Shown: positions 1 through 6,051 of the stretch, piece after piece
Numbering within the stretch: position 1 is the first letter of the stretch
Layout: the number at the start of each line of letters is the position of its first letter
Assembly: GCA_937890135.1 (NCBI GenBank)
Contig: CALBYC010000147.1
Span: 1 to 8,006 of the forward strand
DNA from: an uncultured Parabacteroides sp.
GTDB taxonomy: Bacteria > Bacteroidota > Bacteroidia > Bacteroidales > Tannerellaceae
Direction of reading: 5' to 3'
Length of the DNA stretch: 8,006 nt
Notes under the pieces: generated by a model
What the model was told of the DNA's origin: nothing
The model's input: only the letters and a program-made list of their open reading frames with translations
Database searches by the model: none
Program-made: the position numbers and the translations under genes

Positions 1-540
1 AAAGACTTCGATTCCGTTTACGTATACTATATTTTCATCGTAACTTCCGCCTCTGACCGAATATTGCGAGCTTAGTTCGTTGTTGGATGACACGCCGGCA
101 AAAGTGACCACCAGGCTTTCGATGCTGCCCCCTGCGGGGTCGGGCAACAGTTTCACCTTGTCGGCTTGCATGGTCTCCATGGTAGATGTCTGCTTCCGTA
201 TGGCCGAAACGGAAAATTCCCCCAAGTCGATGGATGTGTAATTCATCTGCACGTTCAGGCGCAGGTCTGCTTGCAGGGAGGGAACGATGCGTTCCGCCTT
301 GTTGTATCCAATGCATGAATAAAGGAAAACGACCGAATCGCCGGTCGCGACATGTAGAGAGTAGAAACCTTTCTCATTTGTCATGGTGCCGTTCAATGTG
401 TTTTTGACCAGCACATTGACCAATTCTAACGGGTTTCCTTCGGCGTCACGGACATAGCCCGTGACTTTTACTCGCTTTTGGGCGGCAAGCGGGAGGGAGA
501 ACATTATGGATAGCCAAACAGCTACGATGCGAACCAGCAT
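1..540 (-). CDS. TonB-dependent receptor, N-terminal part (3' end beyond window)
   Basis: Outer-membrane TonB-dependent transporter, of which only the first ~180 codons are present; the reading frame is open to base 1. The N-terminus has a signal peptide: a hydrophobic stretch (VAVWLSIMFSLPLAA) ending before Gln. A carboxypeptidase-regulatory-like beta-sandwich domain follows, with GYVRDAEGNPLELVNV at its start and MTNEKGFYSL further on; this fold is common at the front of Bacteroidota SusC-like and related receptors. The start of the plug domain comes last, with SVRGGSYDEN and YVNGIEV, a strong match to Bacteroidota receptors. The substrate cannot be told because the barrel is missing. The start is uncertain: ATG at 540-538 gives a good signal peptide, but an in-frame GTG at 567-565 would add nine residues (VKQDKSTKP) with a lysine-rich n-region and is preceded by A/T-rich sequence. 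The gene is divergent from the nitroreductase. The family call is firm; the exact start is not. Confidence 0.9.
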   Translation of the reverse strand, partial: MLVRIVAVWLSIMFSLPLAAQKRVKVTGYVRDAEGNPLELVNVLVKNTLNGTMTNEKGFYSLHVATGDSVVFLYSCIGYNKAERIVPSLQADLRLNVQMNYTSIDLGEFSVSAIRKQTSTMETMQADKVKLLPDPAGGSIESLVVTFAGVSSNNELSSQYSVRGGSYDENIVYVNGIEVF

Positions 541-631
541 GGGTTTTGTCGATTTATCTTGTTTCACGATTTAATTATTTCTAATAACGTCAAAAAAGGA
601 GAAAGCGTATAAATGCTCTGATATTTATTCC

Positions 632-646
632 TATCTTTGTCCGAAA
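632..646 (+). promoter_or_regulatory. Candidate promoter -7 element for the nitroreductase-to-pabC gene cluster
   Basis: TATCTTTG at 632-639 matches the Bacteroidota -7 consensus TAnnTTTG read on the plus strand. Initiation would fall a few bases downstream, around 643-646, leaving a 5' leader of about 27-30 nt before the ATG at 673. I see no good TTTG-type -33 element at the expected 19-21 bp upstream (the region near 608-612 reads TATAA), so the assignment rests on the -7 box and its position only. Confidence 0.5.
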
Positions 647-651
647 TGTAA

Positions 652-666
652 TTTTTTGCAAAGATA
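652..666 (-). promoter_or_regulatory. Candidate promoter -7 element for the TonB-dependent receptor
   Basis: On the minus strand TATCTTTG occupies 666-659, again matching TAnnTTTG. Initiation would be near 655-652, giving a leader of about 85 nt to the GTG at 567 or about 112 nt to the ATG at 540. No clear -33 element is visible at the usual distance, which would lie inside the nitroreductase coding sequence around 686-690. The box lies in the right arm of the inverted repeat and faces the plus-strand box. Confidence 0.4.
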
Positions 667-672
667 GGAATA

Positions 673-1230
673 ATGAAAGATTTTGCATCATTAATCAAGA
701 ACAGAAGAAGCACACGCAAGTTCACGAGCCAGTTGCTAAGCCCTGACCAGGTAGCTGCGATATTAAAAGCCGGGCTGATGGCGCCGGCCTCCAAAAGGAA
801 GAATCCGTGGCAGTTTGTCGTCATAGAAGACAAGGAGATGCTGGGGAAATTGTCCCGTTGCAAGCCCCATGGCGCAGCCTTCTTGGAAGGATGCGCTTTG
901 GCCGTGGTCGTCCTCGCCAATGTGATGGAAAGCGACGTGTGGATAGAAGACGCATCCATCGCTTCTATTTTCATGCAACTGCAGGCCGAGGACTTGGGGC
1001 TGGGGAGTTGCTGGTGCCAAATACGAAACCGGCAGACCGAGCAAGATGAAGATGCGGCACAGTATATCCGCGGATTACTGGACATACCTTACCAATTGGA
1101 AGTGCTCTCCGTGATTGGCTTTGGTTACAAGGAAAGCCCGAATAAGCCTTTTGATGAATCCCGTTTGCAATGGGAAAAGATACATTTGGGCAAATTCTCA
1201 TGGCCGGAACCTAAATCGAGCGAAGGATGA
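673..1230 (+). CDS. Nitroreductase family protein (FMN-dependent)
   Basis: Cytoplasmic flavoprotein of 185 residues in the nitroreductase/NfsB-like superfamily; members use FMN and NAD(P)H to reduce nitro compounds, quinones or other electrophiles. Visible family marks are the FMN-phosphate-binding segment RRSTRKF (residues 11-17), MAPASKRKNPWQFVVIED (36-53), the dimer-interface helix EDASIASIFMQL (92-103) leading to LGLGSCW (108-114), and IGFGYKE near residues 148-154. The length is typical of small members. The ATG at 673 is preceded by AGGA only 3 nt upstream and lies at the edge of the inverted repeat. Its stop overlaps the next start by 4 bp (ATGA, 1227-1230), implying translational coupling. 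It is the first gene of the cluster. The physiological substrate is unknown; the family assignment is firm, and a role tied to its neighbours is speculation. Confidence 0.93.
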   Translation: MKDFASLIKNRRSTRKFTSQLLSPDQVAAILKAGLMAPASKRKNPWQFVVIEDKEMLGKLSRCKPHGAAFLEGCALAVVVLANVMESDVWIEDASIASIFMQLQAEDLGLGSCWCQIRNRQTEQDEDAAQYIRGLLDIPYQLEVLSVIGFGYKESPNKPFDESRLQWEKIHLGKFSWPEPKSSEG

Positions 1231-2003
1231 ACGTGGTGATGATGGGGTCCGGCAACTTGGCGACCCGTTTGGCATTGGCACTGCGACGTTTGCCCGGCAT
1301 CCGTATAACGCAGGTCTACAGCCGCATGCGATGTCATGCGGAAGCCTTGGCGGAATGTCTGGGCGCGGAGGCTTGCGACAACCCCTCTGCGGTTCGTCCT
1401 GATGCCGACCTGTATGTCTTCTCCTTGAAAGACACGGCGCTGGAGAAAGTGGCATCCTTTGTCCCGGCCAATGGCGGGCTTTGGATTCATACGGCAGGCA
1501 GTATGCCGATGGATCTATTCGCCGGATACACGAAAAGGTACGGCGTTTTGTATCCTTTGCAGACCTTCTCGAAACAGCGGGATGTCGATTTCGCATCCGT
1601 CCCTCTTTTCTTGGAATGCAAGCAGGATTCGGACCGTCCGGTGCTGGAAGGCCTGGCGAAACAGTTGTCCGGCAATGTGCGTTTCTTGCCTTCCGAATCG
1701 CGCAAGTACCTGCATCTGGCTGCCGTCTTTGCTTGCAATTTCACCAATCACATGTACGCCCTGGCAGGCCGGATAGTGAAGGATGCCGGCATACCGGAGG
1801 AGGTGCTGCTCCCTTTGATTGACGAGACTGCGGCCAAAGTCCATTCCATGCCGGCCGAGGAGGCCCAGACAGGCCCTGCCGTCCGCTATGACGAGAATGT
1901 GATGCGGAAGCATTTGGACTTGCTGGCGGATACAAATTCTCCGGAAATGCGGGCCGTTTATCAACTATTAAGCCAGAGTATTCATCAACACTCAAAGAAA
2001 TGA
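1227..2003 (+). CDS. Rossmann-like and DUF2520 domain-containing protein
   Basis: Predicted cytoplasmic NAD(P)-dependent oxidoreductase-like protein of 258 residues, biochemically uncharacterised. The N-terminal Rossmann domain opens with MMGSGNLA, a GxGxxA dinucleotide-binding loop at residues 7-12, in the manner of ProC/ketopantoate-reductase-like proteins. The middle carries HTAGS (88-92) and YPLQTFS (109-115). The C-terminal DUF2520 helical domain includes AAVFACNFTNHMYALA (165-180) and TGPAVRYD (215-222), where the helical half of a 6-phosphogluconate-dehydrogenase-type fold would form the substrate pocket. It starts inside the nitroreductase stop codon and ends inside the kdsC start (ATGA at both ends), so its translation is probably coupled to both. 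The context hints at a housekeeping role, but neither substrate nor reaction can be named. Domain assignment is confident; catalytic activity is inferred. Confidence 0.9.
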   Translation: MNVVMMGSGNLATRLALALRRLPGIRITQVYSRMRCHAEALAECLGAEACDNPSAVRPDADLYVFSLKDTALEKVASFVPANGGLWIHTAGSMPMDLFAGYTKRYGVLYPLQTFSKQRDVDFASVPLFLECKQDSDRPVLEGLAKQLSGNVRFLPSESRKYLHLAAVFACNFTNHMYALAGRIVKDAGIPEEVLLPLIDETAAKVHSMPAEEAQTGPAVRYDENVMRKHLDLLADTNSPEMRAVYQLLSQSIHQHSKK

Positions 2004-2521
2004 GCAGTATCAATTATGATTTGAAAAAAATAAGGGCTTTTGTTTTTGATGTGGACGGCGTTCTTTCCCGGGATGTCGTTTCATTGCATCCCAACGGGGA
2101 TCCCATGCGGACGGTCAACATCAAGGACGGTTATGCCCTCCAGCTGGCGGTCAAGCTGGGATATGCCGTCGCTATCATTACAGGAGGGTATACCGAGGCT
2201 GTCCGCCTTCGTTATTCCCGGTTGGGGATAACCCATATTTATATGAAGAGTGCCGAGAAAATCCATGATTACCATGATTTTTTGCAGAAGACGGGGATAC
2301 ATCCCGATGAAGTCGTTTATTGTGGCGATGACATTCCTGATTATCATGTGATGGAAGAGGCGGGGCTGCCCGTAGCCCCGGCGGATGCGGTGCCGGAAAT
2401 AAAACAAATAGCGAAATATGTTTCCCGCTTCAACGGGGGGGACGGAGTCGCGCGGGACGTGATCGAACAAACTTTGAAGGCTCAGGACCGCTGGATGCGG
2501 GGGGAGGCTTTCGGATGGTAA
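2000..2521 (+). CDS. kdsC: 3-deoxy-D-manno-octulosonate 8-phosphate phosphatase (KdsC-type HAD phosphatase)
   Basis: Cytoplasmic HAD-superfamily phosphatase of 173 residues, the usual size for KdsC, which releases phosphate from Kdo 8-phosphate in making Kdo for lipopolysaccharide inner core. HAD motif I is FDVDGVL, with the nucleophile and acid/base aspartates at D17 and D19. Motif II is the Thr of IITGG (T61), the motif III lysine is probably K87, and motif IV is YCGDDIPD (107-114) with D110, D111 and D114. VNIKDGYALQLA (39-50) and NGGDGVARDVIE (145-156) also match the KdsC group, where these elements contribute to the tetramer and active-site lid. One variation is ITGG where many proteobacterial enzymes have ITGR. 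It starts by ATGA overlap with the DUF2520 gene and is followed 3 nt later by maf. The family call is strong; substrate specificity is inferred from similarity. Confidence 0.92.
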   Translation: MSSINYDLKKIRAFVFDVDGVLSRDVVSLHPNGDPMRTVNIKDGYALQLAVKLGYAVAIITGGYTEAVRLRYSRLGITHIYMKSAEKIHDYHDFLQKTGIHPDEVVYCGDDIPDYHVMEEAGLPVAPADAVPEIKQIAKYVSRFNGGDGVARDVIEQTLKAQDRWMRGEAFGW

Positions 2522-2524
2522 TGA

Positions 2525-3103
2525 ATGCTTATGTTAGAAGAATATCATATTATATTGGGGTCCAACTCCCCGCGCCGCAGGGAGTTGCTTGCCGGGCTGG
2601 ACTTGGATTTTGAAGTGAAAGTGATTGCCGGCTTGCAGGAAAATTACCCGGACACCTTGCGGCCTGAAGAGATTCCGCTTTTTTTGTCCAAGTTGAAGGC
2701 CGAGGCCTATATGCCGCTTTTGCTCGACGACTCGTTGCTGATTACGGCGGACACGGTCGTGTGGAACGGGGACAGCGTGATGGGGAAACCCAAAGGCCGG
2801 GACGAGGCCATCGGGATGCTGAAGAGCTTGTCCGGGCATGACCATCATGTGGTGACGGGGGTCTGTCTGACGACAAAACGGAAGCAGGTAGCTTTCTCGG
2901 TCACGTCCACGGTTCGTTTCGCAAGCTTGACGGAAGAGGAGATTACCTATTATGTCGACAAATATAAGCCCTATGACAAGGCCGGTGCTTATGGAATCCA
3001 AGAATGGATAGGCTATGTGGGGGTTGAAAGCATAACGGGAAGTTTTTACAATGTCATGGGGCTTCCTGTCCAGCGGTTATATCAAGAATTAAAAAGGTTT
3101 TGA
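2525..3103 (+). CDS. maf: Maf-family nucleotide pyrophosphatase (house-cleaning NTPase)
   Basis: Cytoplasmic Maf/HAM1-like nucleoside triphosphate pyrophosphatase of 192 residues. The family hydrolyses NTPs to NMP and pyrophosphate; the YhdE subgroup acts on dTTP, UTP and modified pyrimidine nucleotides. Motifs in order are GSNSPRRRELL (12-22), ITADTVV (73-79) with the catalytic Asp at 76, GKPKGRDEA (87-95), SGHDHHVVTGV (103-113), YDKAGAYGIQ (150-159) and GSFYNVMGLP (172-181). All core elements are intact and the length is normal. Two starts are possible, ATG at 2525 and ATG at 2531; the second, giving MLEEYHIILGSNS, is equally plausible and only two residues shorter. It lies 3 nt after kdsC and 7 nt before the agmatine deiminase gene. 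I favour the YhdE-like pyrimidine subgroup, but this needs alignment of the substrate-pocket residues. Confidence 0.93.
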   Translation: MLMLEEYHIILGSNSPRRRELLAGLDLDFEVKVIAGLQENYPDTLRPEEIPLFLSKLKAEAYMPLLLDDSLLITADTVVWNGDSVMGKPKGRDEAIGMLKSLSGHDHHVVTGVCLTTKRKQVAFSVTSTVRFASLTEEEITYYVDKYKPYDKAGAYGIQEWIGYVGVESITGSFYNVMGLPVQRLYQELKRF

Positions 3104-3110
3104 AGGAAAA

Positions 3111-4148
3111 ATGGAAAAGGTGTTGGAATCCATTACTTTGCCTGCGGAATGGGCCAGGCAGGATGCCGTGCAGTTGACATGGCCCCATGAAGGGACGGAT
3201 TGGGCTTCGTTGTTGGACGAGGTGGTTCCCTGTTTTGTCTCTGTCGCCAAGGAGGTCATGAAACGGGAGAATCTATTGATTGTTTGCCCCGATGCGGAGG
3301 CTGTGAAACGGCAGTTGGGGGAATATGACGCCGCTCGTGTCCGCTTTGCGGAAATAGAAACGAACGATACATGGGCGAGGGACCATGGGGGGATTTCGGT
3401 GCATGATTCGTTCGGACCGACGCTTTACGACTTCGTTTTCAACGGCTGGGGCATGAAATTCGCGGCGGCTAAGGACAACTTGATTACACGGACTTTGCAT
3501 GCGGGCGGTTTCTTTGCGGACCAAGTGCAGGTTGCCAATATGGCTCCGTTCGTCTTGGAGGGGGGGAGCATCGAGTCGGATGGGAAAGGGACGTTGATGA
3601 CCACTGCCGAGTGCCTTTTGTCCGTCAACAGGAATGAATACTTGCAAAGGGAAGAGATTGAGAACTATCTGAAAGATGTGTTCGGGTTGAAAAGGGTCTT
3701 GTGGATTGAGAATGGATATTTGGCGGGGGATGACACGGACAGCCACGTGGACACGCTGGCCCGTTTTTGCGATGAGCATACCATTGCGTACGTGAAGTGC
3801 ACGGATGAATCGGACGAGCATTTTGACGAGTTGAAAGCGATGGAAGAAGAAATAATGAAGTTCCGCCAAGAAAACGGGGAGCCTTACCGGTTGGTCGCTC
3901 TGCCCATGGCGGACAAGGTGGAATGGAACGGCGAGCGTTTGCCTGCCACGTATGCCAATTTCTTGATCATGAACGGGGCTGTGCTGCTTCCGTTCTATGG
4001 CTCACCCAAGGACGAGCAGGCCCGCGCTTTGCTTCAGGAGGTTTTCCCCAGCAGGGAAGTCGTGGGGATAAATTGTTTGCCATTGATAAAACAGCATGGG
4101 TCTTTGCATTGCATCACCATGCAATATCCGGAAGGATTTGTAAAATAA
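3111..4148 (+). CDS. aguA: Agmatine deiminase family protein (AguA-like, PPAD family)
   Basis: Cytoplasmic guanidine-modifying enzyme of 345 residues that converts agmatine to N-carbamoylputrescine and ammonia. The family also includes Porphyromonas-type peptidylarginine deiminase, but no signal peptide is present here, which fits the agmatine enzyme. The catalytic set is visible: TWARDHGG (87-94) with D91, EGGSIESDG (150-158) with E150, GDDTDSHVDTLARF (206-219) with H212 and D214, and the nucleophile C334 in GSLHCITMQ. The segment before the cysteine reads QHGSLHC rather than the GGGNIHC of many proteobacterial AguA proteins. The ATG at 3111 follows a GAAGGAAAA leader, one of the better ribosome-binding-like sequences in the cluster. 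The gene for the next pathway enzyme, AguB, follows after 10 nt, which strongly supports agmatine as substrate. Confidence 0.92.
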   Translation: MEKVLESITLPAEWARQDAVQLTWPHEGTDWASLLDEVVPCFVSVAKEVMKRENLLIVCPDAEAVKRQLGEYDAARVRFAEIETNDTWARDHGGISVHDSFGPTLYDFVFNGWGMKFAAAKDNLITRTLHAGGFFADQVQVANMAPFVLEGGSIESDGKGTLMTTAECLLSVNRNEYLQREEIENYLKDVFGLKRVLWIENGYLAGDDTDSHVDTLARFCDEHTIAYVKCTDESDEHFDELKAMEEEIMKFRQENGEPYRLVALPMADKVEWNGERLPATYANFLIMNGAVLLPFYGSPKDEQARALLQEVFPSREVVGINCLPLIKQHGSLHCITMQYPEGFVK

Positions 4149-4158
4149 GTAAGATAGG

Positions 4159-5037
4159 ATGAAAGTAGGATTGATACAACAAAAGAACAGTGCCGACAGG
4201 GAAGGCAATGTTGCCAAATTGCAGGATAGCATCCGCAAGGCGGCTGCGATGGGGGCGGAGTTGATTGTTTTGCAAGAACTCCACAATGGTTTATATTTCT
4301 GTCAGACGGAGGATACGCGGCTGTTTGACCAGGCTGAACCCATCCCCGGCCCTTCCACCGAATTGTTCGGGAAGCTGGCCAAGGAGGTAGGTGCGGTGCT
4401 GGTGCTTTCTTTGTTCGAGCGCCGCGCGCCCGGACTATGCCATAACACGGCGGTCGTGATGGAGAAGGATGGGACAATCGCAGGCAAATACCGCAAGATG
4501 CATATACCCGACGACCCGGCTTATTACGAGAAGTTCTATTTTACTCCGGGCGATTTGGGATTCAACCCGATTGACACGTCTGTGGGCAGGTTAGGGGTGT
4601 TGGTCTGCTGGGATCAATGGTTTCCCGAAGCGGCCCGCTTGATGGCCATGCGAGGGGCCGAACTGCTGGTTTACCCGACTGCCATCGGATGGGAGAGTTC
4701 CGACACGGAAGAGGAGAAACGGCGTCAGCTGGGGGCGTGGGTTACCGTCCAGCGCGGCCATGCCGTCGCCAACGGCCTGCCAGTGGTTACTGTGAACCGT
4801 ACCGGGCATGAACCGGACCCTTCCGGGCAAACGGCCGGCATCCGGTTTTGGGGGAATAGTTTCGTTGCCGGGCCTCAAGGGGAGTTGTTGACGGAGTTCC
4901 CGAATGATGAAGAAGAAATCCGTGTGGTGGAAATCGATAAAGCACGCAGCGAGAATGTGCGCCGCTGGTGGCCTTTCTTCCGGGATCGCCGCATCGATGC
5001 TTATGAAGGGCTTGGCAAACGTTTCTTGACAGAATGA
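4159..5037 (+). CDS. aguB: N-carbamoylputrescine amidohydrolase (AguB-like nitrilase superfamily)
   Basis: Cytoplasmic carbon-nitrogen hydrolase of 292 residues that cleaves N-carbamoylputrescine to putrescine, CO2 and ammonia. The Glu-Lys-Cys triad of the nitrilase fold is visible: E40 in VLQELHNGLYFC, K113 in YRKMHIPDDPAYYEKFYF and C150 in LVCWDQWFPEAARL. The segments FTPGDLGF (128-135), YPTAIGWE (172-179) and WGNSFVAGPQGELL (231-244) are characteristic of the N-carbamoylputrescine branch, and the length matches. It lies 10 nt after aguA, the preceding step, and its stop overlaps the pabB start by 4 bp (5034-5037). Together with aguA it gives a putrescine route that bypasses agmatinase and ornithine decarboxylase; in Bacteroidota putrescine can feed spermidine synthesis by the carboxyspermidine pathway. 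Confidence is high from motifs plus pairing. Confidence 0.94.
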   Translation: MKVGLIQQKNSADREGNVAKLQDSIRKAAAMGAELIVLQELHNGLYFCQTEDTRLFDQAEPIPGPSTELFGKLAKEVGAVLVLSLFERRAPGLCHNTAVVMEKDGTIAGKYRKMHIPDDPAYYEKFYFTPGDLGFNPIDTSVGRLGVLVCWDQWFPEAARLMAMRGAELLVYPTAIGWESSDTEEEKRRQLGAWVTVQRGHAVANGLPVVTVNRTGHEPDPSGQTAGIRFWGNSFVAGPQGELLTEFPNDEEEIRVVEIDKARSENVRRWWPFFRDRRIDAYEGLGKRFLTE

Positions 5038-6050
5038 GGTTTCATGCGGCAAGCGAGGCTGCTTCGTTGATGAACCGGTATGGGAAAGAGAAGCGGCCCT
5101 TTCTCTTTATAGTGGATTATGAGGTTGGACGCATATACGTCGAACGCTTGGAGCGGATAGGCCCGGATGTCCTATTGTATGATTTTAACGGGGTTTCGAA
5201 TGCGGAAAGCTGGGAAACGGGATGCGAATCCCCTTCTTGTGCCTCTTCGGATTGGATGGATGTCCATCCGGTTGACAAGGAAGCGTACAGGCGGTCTTTC
5301 GAGATCGTGCGGCGTCATATATTGGCGGGGGACACCTATCTGGCGAATCTGACCCATGCGACCTCCATCGACCTGCGGCTCTCTTTGGTCGATTTGTTTC
5401 ATTTGGCAGAGGCCAGATACCGCTTGTGCATACCCCGGCAGTTTGTGGTCTTTTCTCCGGAGACATTCGTCCGCATACGAGATGGCTTCATCTGCTCCTA
5501 TCCGATGAAAGGCACCATCTCCGCTTCCGTGCCGAATGCCCGTGAAGTTATCTTGTCGGACGAGAAAGAGTCGGCCGAACATGCCACCATTGTTGATTTG
5601 ATAAGGAACGATTTGAGCCAAGTCTCCGCCCATGTGACCGTCCCCCGCTTCCGTTATATGGATGAAATCCACACGCATACGGGGGAGACGTTGTTGCAGG
5701 TCAGCTCGGAAGTGAGAGGGGAGTTGGCCGGCGACTGGCAGCAACGTGTAGGGGACATATTGCTGCCCTTGCTCCCTGCCGGGTCCATCACCGGTGCGCC
5801 TAAGCCGAAGACGGTACGGATTATCCGGGAGGCGGAAAACTACCGGAGGGGTTTTTATACCGGCGTGATGGGGCTGTTCGACGGGGAGTCGCTGGACAGT
5901 GCCGTGATGATCCGGTTCATTGAGCAGACCGATACGGGTTTCCTGTTCAAGAGCGGGGGAGGCATCACGTCTAAGAGTGAATGGCAGAAAGAATATGAAG
6001 AGATAAACCAGAAGATATATATTCCTTTGAGGAGAGGAGGCAAGCGGTAG
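5034..6050 (+). CDS. pabB: Aminodeoxychorismate synthase component I (PabB, chorismate-binding domain)
   Basis: Cytoplasmic chorismate-utilising enzyme of 338 residues, probably the subunit that aminates chorismate to 4-amino-4-deoxychorismate for folate. Motifs are FVVFSPETF (137-145), PMKGTIS (157-163) with K159 matching the nucleophilic lysine of PabB-type enzymes, EHATIVDLIRNDL (182-194), HTHTGETLLQVSSEV around 213-227, PAGSITGAPK (248-257), YTGVMGLFDG (275-284) and GGGITSKSEWQKEYEE (308-323). It is clearly shorter than E. coli PabB (about 450 residues): the N-terminal lobe is reduced to a short stretch containing FLFIVDYE and LLYDFNG, a compact form common in Bacteroidota. The ATG at 5034 overlaps the aguB stop; an in-frame ATG at 5070 (M13) would start just before NRYGKEK and is an alternative. 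No glutaminase (PabA) gene is adjacent. Followed after 1 nt by a PabC-like gene, which favours PabB over TrpE or a salicylate synthase. Confidence 0.92.
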   Translation: MRFHAASEAASLMNRYGKEKRPFLFIVDYEVGRIYVERLERIGPDVLLYDFNGVSNAESWETGCESPSCASSDWMDVHPVDKEAYRRSFEIVRRHILAGDTYLANLTHATSIDLRLSLVDLFHLAEARYRLCIPRQFVVFSPETFVRIRDGFICSYPMKGTISASVPNAREVILSDEKESAEHATIVDLIRNDLSQVSAHVTVPRFRYMDEIHTHTGETLLQVSSEVRGELAGDWQQRVGDILLPLLPAGSITGAPKPKTVRIIREAENYRRGFYTGVMGLFDGESLDSAVMIRFIEQTDTGFLFKSGGGITSKSEWQKEYEEINQKIYIPLRRGGKR

Positions 6051-6051
6051 A

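Larger units (their letters stand above)
625..673. repeat. Perfect 15-bp inverted repeat in the divergent intergenic region
   Basis: The left arm, TTATTCCTATCTTTG at 625-639, is the exact reverse complement of the right arm, CAAAGATAGGAATAA at 659-673. The arms are separated by 19 bases (640-658). Each arm contains a TATCTTTG box that fits the Bacteroidota -7 consensus TAnnTTTG, the left one reading rightwards and the right one leftwards. The right arm reaches the first base of the nitroreductase start codon and includes an AGGA just before it. The symmetry is seen directly. Whether it is an operator, a pair of facing promoters or an RNA hairpin is inference. Confidence 0.85.

Noticed and set aside
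35..316. A 93-codon minus-strand open frame inside the receptor region
   Set aside because: It is an alternative frame of the TonB-dependent receptor, whose own frame is open from 567 to the window edge with signal peptide and plug motifs.
564..1085. A 173-codon minus-strand open frame antisense to the nitroreductase and extending to the receptor start
   Set aside because: It overlaps a well-supported nitroreductase, shows no domain, and would occupy the whole divergent promoter region.
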